IMG/VR virus record: IMGVR_UViG_3300028920_002938
Span: 1 to 64,000 of that record
DNA from: a virus
DNA length: 64,000 bases
Strand: one strand, 5' to 3'
This document shows positions 19,401 through 27,816 of the stretch, in pieces. Both the position numbers and the translations under genes were made by a program. The notes beneath the pieces were generated by a model, which saw only the letters and a list, made by a program, of their open reading frames with translations, was not told the DNA's origin and searched no databases. Every line of letters begins with the position of its first letter. The stretch's first letter is position 1.

Positions 19401-21887
19401 AGATAAATCTGTTAATCTACTAAGCATACTGGTTCTGTCATCTTCTAATGAAAGTAATTCATTCTGTATTGATAGAAATTCTTCACTATCTGTTGTATAT
19501 ATTGACCTAACATCAGCTAATTCATGTTCTTTCTTAAGTATATCTTTATCAACCCGACTCAATTGATTATGAACATCTATTAATTGACTTTCAGCATCAT
19601 AATATCTTTGGTAATAACTTATTCCATCAGAAACTACACTATTTGTATCCTTTAATGAATTTATTAGATATGTAGTGAATTTTATTACTTCCTCTTCAGA
19701 CTCATATATATCTTTATTAACTCTAGATAATTGAACTAGAGTATCACTATATTTATCTGTATCTGTCTGTCCTGCCTGTTCTAGTCCTAATAGTATACCT
19801 TTTAATCTAATTTGTTCCTTTATTGCTAAATTAAGACTCTTTATTGAATCCTTATATTTGGAAACAACAGAATCTTGTTCACTATATGCAACCTTTAAAT
19901 TTTTAAGAACACTTCTAACTTGTTTTAATTCTTCGCTTTGCTCTTCTGATTTACCTATAAATGAACTTACAATAGCTACTAATGCTCCTACTCCAGCAAT
20001 TATCCAACCTATTGGACCAAGCATTGCAGCAAATGCTGTTGATAACATTGGGAGTTGGGTTAATAGCTTAGACACAACAAATCCAACACCTATTAAAGCT
20101 ATTGCTAATGTATCGATAGCCGTTCCACTACCACTTATTACTCTAAAAAGTGCCATTAGAAATCCAGAAAGTACCATAAACTTTGCTGCTGTAACTGCTA
20201 ATGATGCATTTAAGTATTTTAAATCATTAGTCATTATTGCACACCAAATAGCAGCTATTTTAGCTTTCGCAGCAAATAATGCCTGCATTGCAGCAACTAT
20301 TGCTGACCATTTAGCTGCCAATTTTGCATATATAACATAAGATATTAGAGTAACTACTAGAAATTCAAGTATTGGAGCTAATCCCATTATTACACTTGCC
20401 ATTGTTTTGAATGAATTTATTAATGGTCCCTTTATAAAGTCTGCTATTGACTTTAGTATTGGTTTTAAAGATTCTCCCATGTCTAGAGCTGCTTGATAAA
20501 ACGCTTGTTGCATTTGTGCAAATGTTCCCCATTGTGTATTCTGCATTTCTTCTGCAATATCAGATGTTATTCCTTGTGAAGCCTTTAGTAATTTAATATA
20601 TGTAGAAATCTCATCTGTAGACTCAACTAGTGCAACTGCTGAAGCTGCAGTTCTTGCTCTAAACATAGCCGAAGCTTCTGCTGCTCCAAACTGAACTGCT
20701 CTTAATTTCTCTAATACAGTAACTAATGAATAAAATCTTGGATTTAAATCTGTTAGAGATAATCCCATACCTTCTAACATCTCTTTAGCCTCATCAGTAG
20801 GTTTAAGTAGTTTAGTAAATACCATATTTAACCTTTGACCAATTTGACCTCCTTCCATACCAGTATTTGATAGAGTTGCAATTGCTGCAGTAGTGTCTTG
20901 TATTCTCTGTCCTAGAATACCTGCAATAACACCAACATACTTCATAGCATTTGCTAGTTTTTGTTGAGTTAAGAAAGAGTTTGTAATAGCAGCAGTAAAT
21001 GTGTCTGTAACCATTTCTGTATCATCTAGTGTTAGATTGAATTGTTTTATAGCTACAGTAACTGAATACACTGCTTCTCTTAATTCTGTTGCTGTTGCTG
21101 TGGCATAATCCATCATTTGCCTGAAATTTTCCATACCAGATTCACCTTCTTCAGCCATAGCAACTACATCATAACCTGCTGAAGCTAAATCGTATAATGC
21201 TTTACTAGCATCTCCAGCAGTAAATACTGTTCCTTGTACTGACTCAGTAGCAAAATTAGATAAAACAGTTGTAGCTCTTCCAAATGATTGACTTAAATAC
21301 CCAGATACAGAAGCCGCTTGATAAATAGCCTTCTCAAATTCTGTAAATTGTTCAATTGCAGAACTTATGGCTTGTCTAATACCCATAACCAATTGAACAC
21401 CAATACTAAATGTGATATAGTGTATAATCTTCATAGCAAATGTCTTAAAGTTAAGCATTGCCTTAAGCATATGTCCGAATGATTCTTGTGTAGAAGTAGT
21501 AATCTTTCTATTTGTTTCAACCCATTGCTTACCATTCCATTCCATTGTTTGTACTACTTGTCCATATACACCATTTAATTTATCATAATATTTATTAATT
21601 CTTTTTGTAGAGTCACCTGTTGATTGCTCTACTCTTTTTACTCCAGTCTCCATTCTATGCATCCAGTCACCAAATGCCTGTGCATTTCTTGTCAAGTTCT
21701 TATTCATTGAAACTGAATTTCTTGATATAGTATTAGTTATAGCAGAGAATGCAGCTCTCATTTCTTTAGGAACTTTCCTACATGCTATAGCAAAGTTTTC
21801 CATTGCTTTCGTAGCAATGCCTACATTTTTACTAAAGCCTTGTACATTGGCTGTGAATGTTGCAGATATATTACCTATGCTAGGCAT
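16458..21887 (-). CDS. Tail tape measure protein
   Basis: At 1809 residues this is the longest gene of the tail-tube section, and it has the TP901/PhageMin-tail core near residues 160-480 (FEKAIYQAASVSGYLSQ, LYDLASAGYD, TAAIATLSNTGMEGGQIG). Hydrophobic segments follow (~500-610) and then long coiled coils (~680-1100). Two related C-terminal segments carry GENGAEAVVPL and GERGPEAVVPL, each followed by an IIPxYFP motif, which is a hallmark of tape measures. Tape measures set tail length and are ejected ahead of DNA. At roughly 0.15 nm per residue the tail would be near 270 nm. The start ATG at 21887 follows the copy-2 GC-rich element. Confidence 0.9.
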   Translation of the reverse strand: MPSIGNISATFTANVQGFSKNVGIATKAMENFAIACRKVPKEMRAAFSAITNTISRNSVSMNKNLTRNAQAFGDWMHRMETGVKRVEQSTGDSTKRINKYYDKLNGVYGQVVQTMEWNGKQWVETNRKITTSTQESFGHMLKAMLNFKTFAMKIIHYITFSIGVQLVMGIRQAISSAIEQFTEFEKAIYQAASVSGYLSQSFGRATTVLSNFATESVQGTVFTAGDASKALYDLASAGYDVVAMAEEGESGMENFRQMMDYATATATELREAVYSVTVAIKQFNLTLDDTEMVTDTFTAAITNSFLTQQKLANAMKYVGVIAGILGQRIQDTTAAIATLSNTGMEGGQIGQRLNMVFTKLLKPTDEAKEMLEGMGLSLTDLNPRFYSLVTVLEKLRAVQFGAAEASAMFRARTAASAVALVESTDEISTYIKLLKASQGITSDIAEEMQNTQWGTFAQMQQAFYQAALDMGESLKPILKSIADFIKGPLINSFKTMASVIMGLAPILEFLVVTLISYVIYAKLAAKWSAIVAAMQALFAAKAKIAAIWCAIMTNDLKYLNASLAVTAAKFMVLSGFLMALFRVISGSGTAIDTLAIALIGVGFVVSKLLTQLPMLSTAFAAMLGPIGWIIAGVGALVAIVSSFIGKSEEQSEELKQVRSVLKNLKVAYSEQDSVVSKYKDSIKSLNLAIKEQIRLKGILLGLEQAGQTDTDKYSDTLVQLSRVNKDIYESEEEVIKFTTYLINSLKDTNSVVSDGISYYQRYYDAESQLIDVHNQLSRVDKDILKKEHELADVRSIYTTDSEEFLSIQNELLSLEDDRTSMLSRLTDLSDTAAENEAKYNEVLEKTNKEYREAIEQGKLFYDLRVDLINQIERMNKLEGEQIIFQRTEADWNKILEEGTKRLKEEKWKLLEIELKRYKLQKDKSSKIDEMFEALAKEGMLTKEVIDSYVDKEKAEGEAIKTGVKFAKVLDQIETDEELTDWIESYVDYLGQGKTEAEALKLANQDVGNVELLLTGADVGAFEVVMNFANATYEAEKAVDKAGDTIGDFSEDLVDNELASYEVISAYNDYMETLHDLDVSVEDTREEHELLKLALKGVAQTASEMWVALSGFPKVQFPEFDLAGYESKFDSFKKELSGFDDAWNQLGYPKWVMPDNIEIEGEIPNIIDDEWLASQGFTGDQIEFLRGKFGVGLDTIRDILINEFSMLPSDIPEGLITKDWLKEQGLSQKDIDDLQLRGGDFIDFDTITRGSEAFEEALYNINKQTGYFTDKSADSATVLDAYLKYVSQWVPETEAYSSATAIAAITMKELVERGEDEDEILRIVGGDFKQVAKYGQSGLSSISSDADTVNKKLQTTIDRIGNIRDELIKLGQEEFIIHLVEEVERRTKDKDDDGGDGGFFDTLGNMWDFLNPSKRAKNAIEDARKKWEELHGESGIIPKLKTGITETTQPIQALIGENGAEAVVPLEGANRKYGKQILEKIIPKYFPDLTPMQTGGVASVNNALTKIASIKTLLEDISSINNLLESINSILSTGINIIIPTDGLPIKNVTQTPATDTGLPFRRGTTETVEQGEGGGAGASSSANGGIFNALVTVRQGGKKINMEIYLQATELADAITLFNTSMIETIIPKIEEAGTGFKTNIEDSLSGIKSSADAFHTRVGDAADVLVLGMIGVVDAFKKAVEDVTPIKVEHTHTTIFIPIPPMKRAKGVIAGLQKGIATTRGPQFAMIGERGPEAVVPLAGAFKDRGRDILQHIIPTYFPEMTRQEGGISNIDNSSREEFNVLGPVTVNAIANVDDMVEEFKYRYRNTR

Positions 21888-21973
21888 GGTATCACTTGGC
21901 TGTTATAGCCATTATTTATAATGTTTTTCTTCATTTTCATCAAAATATTGATTTTGCTCGAGGATCGTCATAG

Positions 21974-22091
21974 AGCGATTCTGAGACGTTTTGGGGGGGT
22001 CACTGGTATCCTACCATTAGTGGCGGAGGGTTTTTGCGTTAGCGTGGCTCTTTACCCCCTTCTCGTGCATGATTTTGAGGGGTCCTCGACC
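21974..22091 (-). ncRNA. GC-rich structured element, copy 2
   Basis: A GC-rich island between the 106-residue gene and the tape measure, homologous to 199-317: it opens GGTCGAGGA, has AAATCAT then TAATGGTAGGATACCAGTGA, and closes AAAACGTCTCAGAATCGCT. The conserved hairpin is UGGUA-GGA-UACCA, with a G-C where copy 1 has G-U. A wider arm pair (CTCGAGGATC at 21957-21966 and GTCCTCGA at 22082-22089) closes the element in this copy. It has no reading frame of its own. Confidence 0.5.
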
Positions 22092-22104
22092 CAAATTAAC
22101 ATAT

Positions 22105-22425
22105 TCAATCTTGTGTATCCACAATCTGAATTAAATCTCTCTGTATTATCGGTTTATATCCATATGATCCACCTAATGAATGATATCCACTCCATTGGAT
22201 TACATATATACCCAATGGATCAGTTGAAGATGTATTAAAGTAATAATGATATTCTCCAGTTCCATCTCTTGTAGCTCCACTTGCATTTACTAATGTTGTA
22301 CCATCTGGTTTTATTACTGTTACAAATGCTTTGTTTCCTGATGGATCTGTGAGTACTCCACTAGATTTAAAATCTATGTCTGTCTTAACAGTATTGCCTC
22401 TTTCAAAACGGTCCGTTCTAATCAC
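22105..22425 (-). CDS. Small Ig-like virion protein
   Basis: A 106-residue protein starting with FERGNTVKTDIDFKSSG, then LTDPSGNKAFVTVIKPDG and GTGEYHYYFNTSSTDPLGIYVIQWSG. This is a single Ig/Fn3-like sandwich of the type often found beside fibre genes in tailed viruses (Pro-Leu-Gly before the last strand). The start is GTG at 22425, overlapping the previous stop (GTGA). It probably decorates the tail or links the repeat proteins to the tip. Family call by resemblance only. Confidence 0.6.
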   Translation of the reverse strand: MIRTDRFERGNTVKTDIDFKSSGVLTDPSGNKAFVTVIKPDGTTLVNASGATRDGTGEYHYYFNTSSTDPLGIYVIQWSGYHSLGGSYGYKPIIQRDLIQIVDTQD

Positions 22426-24557
22426 CCCGCTGCCAAATAATTATTAGTACATTCAAACATACTACTATTTGTAGGTTTTGCATAATTAATCCATATAAGA
22501 TTAAATATATTAGCATCGATAAGATAATTAACATCAAGTGTATCTCTTCCAGACTTAAAGTCTATGTTATATGGTTGTGATAATATAGATTTTGTTGTAT
22601 AGTTGATTTCCATATTTCTATTATAAACTCTATTTATTATAATATCTATTATATTATTTTTATTTGCATTTGATAGTTCTATTAGAGTATTTATAATAAA
22701 AGATTTATATAAATTATGTTTCTTCAGTATCATATCTATATCAATGTTTCTTTCTTTTATTAAACCAACAACAATATCTATTATAATTGATTTGTCTATG
22801 CCAAAATTACTAAACATAGAATCTATTAAGTTTGATTTTGTTTTATTTATATCACGCAAATAAGTATCAAATAGTACATTAGCCTCATTATTAGTCTCTT
22901 TTGATAATAGGTCAAATAATATTTGGCGATTACCTGTCTCTTTTATTAAAACATCTATATCAATATTATTTTCTATGAACTTACTTAGTAATAAGTCTAT
23001 ATCAACATTTAAATCCTTCTGTTCTAAAATTGATTGTATTAATAAATCGATTCTAATACCAATGTCCTTACCAGAACCAATAACTAAGTCTATTAATAAA
23101 TCCATATCATATTCTCCTTTTATATTAGCATCTATATATTCTTTTTTAGTATTAAATAAAGATAATAATGTATCCATCTTAATATCTCTTTCTAATAATC
23201 CATTCATTATCAGTTGATCTATTAGATAATTAATATTGCCTTGTTTTGATATTAGTATATCTACAAGTTCATTAGCAGTATAGTTTTTATATTTAGTTAG
23301 TATATCAATGTTATATTTTTTAGATAACTCTTCTTTTATTATTACATCTATTAAACTATCTTTGTCTAATGATTCACTCTTAATCATCAAGTCTATAATA
23401 TTGTTTATATTTAATCCTGCTTCTGTACTTATTAAATCTATGCTGGGTTTTAAAGTGTTAGACTTCTGGACTAATATATTAATCAACTCACTTCTTGTCT
23501 TGTTTGAATTTAATACTATTAAGTCCACTAAGTTACTAATATCTAAATCGGAAGATTCAATTAATATGTCTATAATCTCACTTTGTGTTATATTTAGATC
23601 ACTGACTATGTAGTCAATTAATTCAGTTATATTATATCTTCTGAATGAAATTAAATCTTGTATCATTGATATTTCTAGGTTTGTATTAGATTGTAGAATA
23701 TCTTGACTGTATGAAATTGCATTATTTATTTCAGATAAGAGAACATCTGTTTTATACAAAATACTATATCCAACCTCAGTGTGATATGTATAATAATCCT
23801 CATGCCAATCATCACCACCACCATCTGGTGAAGAATTGTCTTTATCTGGATTATCACAAGTAAAATTGGCAATTAGTATTCCAGAGCCATTAATTTTAGC
23901 TTCAGCACCCCAGTTTCCGCCTTCATATGGAGAAGGGTCAAGACATGATGCTGCAAGTGGATGGTCAGCATTTGAATCACCTAATTGTGGATTACCAGAA
24001 CCATATGAAAGTTGAGTTGTTCTTGTACCTGAACGTACCTTTACTCCATTTACCCATAAACCCATATCTCCCTGTGCACCACCTTCTGAGCAATATTGAA
24101 AACTAACAACAAACCAACCAGGTAAGTCCGCATCAGGTATTTCATAGATAACATTATCTTGAGGTGTACCACCAGCATTATGAGTACAGCATATCTCAAC
24201 ACCCGTTTCTGTAGCCCTTAAAAAACCAGCTTGTGCATGGGTTCCACCACCATTGTGAAATAGTCCATAAACTTGACTATGTGTTAACCCAGCTGGAATA
24301 TATAATAACATCGCTGCATCAGTAATGATGTAGATATCCATCCATCCACTAGCAGGTGGATTGTTGTTACTATTCATTCCCTCATAATCTTCCTGAGTGG
24401 ATATATCACCAGAGCCTACATTTGTATTATTGTCATTACCTGATTCATCCCTACCGAAATTGGTACCGAGATTGGTACTGTTTAATTCCCAATAAGTATG
24501 AGGGTTTTGTGCTGCAATAAAGTCTTCTCTTCCATTTTTAGGTGTTATAGAAGTCAT
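22422..24557 (-). CDS. LamG-like domain plus I-D-x-L-I repeat protein
   Basis: A 711-residue protein. I prefer the ATG at 24557, with GGTGGTGA five bases upstream, over an in-frame start at 24584 that lies inside the previous gene. Residues ~1-260 form a concanavalin/LamG-like lectin domain (YWELNSTNLG, WMDIYIITDAAMLLYIP, FVVSFQYC, GLWVNGVKV). The rest (~270-680) is about two dozen degenerate 14-19 residue repeats around (I/L)(I)D(I/L)LI, for example ITQSEIIDILIESSDLD and ISNLVDLIVLNSN. The C-terminus WINYAKPTNSSMF matches FIDYAKATESSML of the next protein. Probable fibre or surface protein; the repeat fold is unknown to me. Confidence 0.6.
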   Translation of the reverse strand: MTSITPKNGREDFIAAQNPHTYWELNSTNLGTNFGRDESGNDNNTNVGSGDISTQEDYEGMNSNNNPPASGWMDIYIITDAAMLLYIPAGLTHSQVYGLFHNGGGTHAQAGFLRATETGVEICCTHNAGGTPQDNVIYEIPDADLPGWFVVSFQYCSEGGAQGDMGLWVNGVKVRSGTRTTQLSYGSGNPQLGDSNADHPLAASCLDPSPYEGGNWGAEAKINGSGILIANFTCDNPDKDNSSPDGGGDDWHEDYYTYHTEVGYSILYKTDVLLSEINNAISYSQDILQSNTNLEISMIQDLISFRRYNITELIDYIVSDLNITQSEIIDILIESSDLDISNLVDLIVLNSNKTRSELINILVQKSNTLKPSIDLISTEAGLNINNIIDLMIKSESLDKDSLIDVIIKEELSKKYNIDILTKYKNYTANELVDILISKQGNINYLIDQLIMNGLLERDIKMDTLLSLFNTKKEYIDANIKGEYDMDLLIDLVIGSGKDIGIRIDLLIQSILEQKDLNVDIDLLLSKFIENNIDIDVLIKETGNRQILFDLLSKETNNEANVLFDTYLRDINKTKSNLIDSMFSNFGIDKSIIIDIVVGLIKERNIDIDMILKKHNLYKSFIINTLIELSNANKNNIIDIIINRVYNRNMEINYTTKSILSQPYNIDFKSGRDTLDVNYLIDANIFNLIWINYAKPTNSSMFECTNNYLAAG

Positions 24558-24567
24558 TTCACCACCA

Positions 24568-27500
24568 TTAGTCTGCAGCCTCAACTGTATTAGTTAAAGT
24601 AAACAAATCACTGTTAGTAGTTGTAGATGTAAACAAATCAGAATTTGTAGGTGTCATAGTAAATAGACTTGTATTACTTAATGGAAATGATAACATAGAT
24701 GACTCTGTAGCTTTAGCATAATCTATAAATGTAATTGTTAATGGAATTATTCCAATACTATATATAATTGACAAATTAGTACCAAATGTAGAATAATCAG
24801 CTAAATAACTCACTAAATTAACTCCTTCAGTTGTATAATCTATATTATATGCTTTAGATAAAGCTAATGAAAGTAATGTACTAATTGTACTACTTATTGT
24901 AGTATTAGTATTTTTTAGTAATAAATCAAATAAACTATTCAAAGTCTCTTCTGATTTATTAAGAATATCTATCCTTTCTGATATTGTATTTTCTCCAGTT
25001 AGTTCTTGAGTTATATCATAATTAACTGACTTATTAGGTGTTTTAATTAATGTATCTATTATGTAGTTAGAAGTGTTGTTTGAAACGAGCACAAAGAATG
25101 TTATTAAATAGTCTAGTGATAAGTTATTTGCCTTAACTATGTAGTCAATTAATGAGCTTATAGAATATACTTCTCCAGATATGAAATCTATTAGATTTCT
25201 TGTAGTTACTCCTAAATCTTCTAAAAGATTATCGATAGTATAATTCTCAGACTTACTTTCTATTGTAATTAAGTCAGATAATAAATTCATATCTAGCCCA
25301 GCACTCTGAGCATATAGATTAATTATATATGACTTATCTAGTCCTAGATTCTGTAAGAGAGTATCTACAGTTATGTTTTTTGACGTGATTATAGACATTA
25401 GAATATCAATCTTTTCTTTCTCTGTTAAATCTACTGTTTTAGTTAAATAATCAATATTATAGTCTATACTCAATCCTGCTGTTCCAAATATAGCATCTAT
25501 TAATACATTATTAGAGAATGAATCTTTGAGTAGTGTATCTATATCATAATTCAATTCTGATATTCTACCAACAACTAAATCTATTATTGTATTTAATGTA
25601 TGAGTATCTTTAATCACAACATCTATGTCATAGTCTAGAGTTATCCCAAGTTCTTCTAGTAGTATATCTATGTCTTGTTTCTTTTCAGTTGCTGACTGTA
25701 TTATAATTTCAATTAGTTGATTTATAGTTATACCTGAATTTTGTAGTATCATATCTATATTGTTTAGCTTGAGTATTGTTAGCTTCATAAGAATAGATAT
25801 TATATTTTGTATTGATTTGTCTTTACTACTTATGATTAAAGTTATTAGTTCATTCCTATCTATACCAATGTTTTTTATTAGAGAGTCTATGTCATATTTC
25901 TTTGATGATGTATATTTTCTCAAGAAATCTATTACTTGATTCAGTGTAATGTATTCTCCCATTGTAATGCTAATATCATGATTCCTTATTTGTGTATAGA
26001 ATGTAGAATAATCTATGTTATGTCCTCTTATATTACTTATATATGTAATAATATCAATTATCTCATTAATGTTATGTGTTTGTTTTATTAGTAGAGCTAT
26101 TAACTCATTTATATCTAGTGACTCATTTTTGATTAGCATATCTTCTAGATTGTTTTGTGTGGATTGATACTCTGTCATATAGTCAATTAAATTGTGTTTA
26201 GTCTTTATTCCACCACATATAAACTCTAATTTATTATGGAGTGTTTCTGTCTTGAATGTGGCATAGTCTATATCATAATTAAGTATGTGTACCTTTTCAG
26301 CAAATAAATCAATTAAATTAACAATATCTAAATCCTTATTCTTTATTAATGTATTTATATCCACTTTCAACATATTACTTATATTGGATATTAGCATATC
26401 AATATCTATTTTTAATTCCTTTGATGACTCTATTAATAGATTAATCTTTTCCTTTAGTGTAATATCCTTTGCTTTTACTAATAAATCAATTTTGATTGAT
26501 TCGGAAATTAATATATATATTAATAAATCTATTGTTTCTTTTCTATATATATTTTTATTGGAAGTTAGTATATCAATAATTTCATTCATAGATAGTTGTT
26601 CTTTTATCTCTTGTATCAACATATCTATTTTCATACTAACATCTAAGTTTTCTACTTTAGCAAATAAATCAGTTAGATTATTCTTATCTATTCCTGATTG
26701 TTCTATTAATATATCAATTACTTCTGATATGTCTAAATTCTTGTTCTTTATTAATTGAGTGATTATGTTTCTTATTGTTAAACCTTCAGATTGAATTAAG
26801 TCTATTAAATTACTAATTTCACTATTTTTTGAATAAATTAGTGAGTCAATCTCACTTTTTCTTTGATTTGAAGCCATTTGCAATATATCAATTATGTTAT
26901 TTGTTATGTCTTCCTTTGATATTAAAGTGCTTATATCTATACCTACTGAATTATCTACTTTTTTTATTAGCAAGTCAATATCCATTTTTATTAGATTGTC
27001 TGATGAGGAAGCAATTAAGTCAGTTATATACGATTCACTTTTCTGTGACTGAAATAGGGTATCTATTAGAAAATTTATATCATTGTTTTTTTGTACTATT
27101 AACAAATCAACTAATTGGTTAATATCTTTATCATCCGATTTTAGTATTTCATCAATCTTTGGTGTTATATCCATTGATTGTTTGATTAGCAAATCAATAT
27201 CGTAATCCTCACTACTCTCTAATTTAGTAAGAACATCTACTGTAATATATCTTTTTATATCACTTAGTATTTGTATTAAGTCCTGTTTGTTTGATTGTGA
27301 TAACTCTTGTTTTATTATTATATCAATTATCTTATGTATTTGGATATTAGAGCCAGCTATTAGAGTATCTATCTTTTCTTTTAGTGTTAAATCCTCTATA
27401 GAAACTAATAAATCACTTAAATTATTAATTGTCTTACTCTCATCCATTGTCAATAAATCAGTTTTTGAGTACCTTGGAATGTCTATATGTTGTAGTAAGG

Positions 27501-27816
27501 TATCTGTTTTGTATAAGCCTGTCTTATCTGGATATATATCAAAATTTATTTCTTCTGCTGGTCCACTTATATCTAATGTAAATGATTGTGACCAAGTAGT
27601 ATCTGATTCTGTAAAATGAACTCTTTCTGTATTGCCATTATCAGCAGAATTTTGTATGTCTATTGCATAATATCCACTAGCATTAGTCTGACCAGAGGCA
27701 GATAGAGCATTTTCTATATCCTCTATATATATCCAATGAGTAGTAAGTGGACTACCTTCTTTCTCTACTAAACCATAAACTACGTAGGGGTGAGCTAAAC
27801 TCATGACTGATCCCAA
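24568..27816 (-). CDS. Large I-D-x-L-I repeat protein
   Basis: A 1082-residue protein. After a carboxypeptidase-regulatory-like sandwich (residues ~5-100) come more than fifty back-to-back repeats of ~14-19 residues centred on IDxLI (DISEVIDILIEQSGI, DKNNLTDLFAKVENL, DVSMKIDMLIQ). The tail (FIDYAKATESSML, then SNTSLFT, TNSDLFT, TNSDLFT) contains a short triple repeat. No signal peptide is seen. The regular spacing of hydrophobic pairs points to an elongated solenoid or amphipathic helix array, so a fibre shaft is likely. It overlaps the start of the giant FG-GAP gene's 3' end (27801-27816). Function is inferred from position. Confidence 0.6.
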   Translation of the reverse strand: MGSVMSLAHPYVVYGLVEKEGSPLTTHWIYIEDIENALSASGQTNASGYYAIDIQNSADNGNTERVHFTESDTTWSQSFTLDISGPAEEINFDIYPDKTGLYKTDTLLQHIDIPRYSKTDLLTMDESKTINNLSDLLVSIEDLTLKEKIDTLIAGSNIQIHKIIDIIIKQELSQSNKQDLIQILSDIKRYITVDVLTKLESSEDYDIDLLIKQSMDITPKIDEILKSDDKDINQLVDLLIVQKNNDINFLIDTLFQSQKSESYITDLIASSSDNLIKMDIDLLIKKVDNSVGIDISTLISKEDITNNIIDILQMASNQRKSEIDSLIYSKNSEISNLIDLIQSEGLTIRNIITQLIKNKNLDISEVIDILIEQSGIDKNNLTDLFAKVENLDVSMKIDMLIQEIKEQLSMNEIIDILTSNKNIYRKETIDLLIYILISESIKIDLLVKAKDITLKEKINLLIESSKELKIDIDMLISNISNMLKVDINTLIKNKDLDIVNLIDLFAEKVHILNYDIDYATFKTETLHNKLEFICGGIKTKHNLIDYMTEYQSTQNNLEDMLIKNESLDINELIALLIKQTHNINEIIDIITYISNIRGHNIDYSTFYTQIRNHDISITMGEYITLNQVIDFLRKYTSSKKYDIDSLIKNIGIDRNELITLIISSKDKSIQNIISILMKLTILKLNNIDMILQNSGITINQLIEIIIQSATEKKQDIDILLEELGITLDYDIDVVIKDTHTLNTIIDLVVGRISELNYDIDTLLKDSFSNNVLIDAIFGTAGLSIDYNIDYLTKTVDLTEKEKIDILMSIITSKNITVDTLLQNLGLDKSYIINLYAQSAGLDMNLLSDLITIESKSENYTIDNLLEDLGVTTRNLIDFISGEVYSISSLIDYIVKANNLSLDYLITFFVLVSNNTSNYIIDTLIKTPNKSVNYDITQELTGENTISERIDILNKSEETLNSLFDLLLKNTNTTISSTISTLLSLALSKAYNIDYTTEGVNLVSYLADYSTFGTNLSIIYSIGIIPLTITFIDYAKATESSMLSFPLSNTSLFTMTPTNSDLFTSTTTNSDLFTLTNTVEAAD

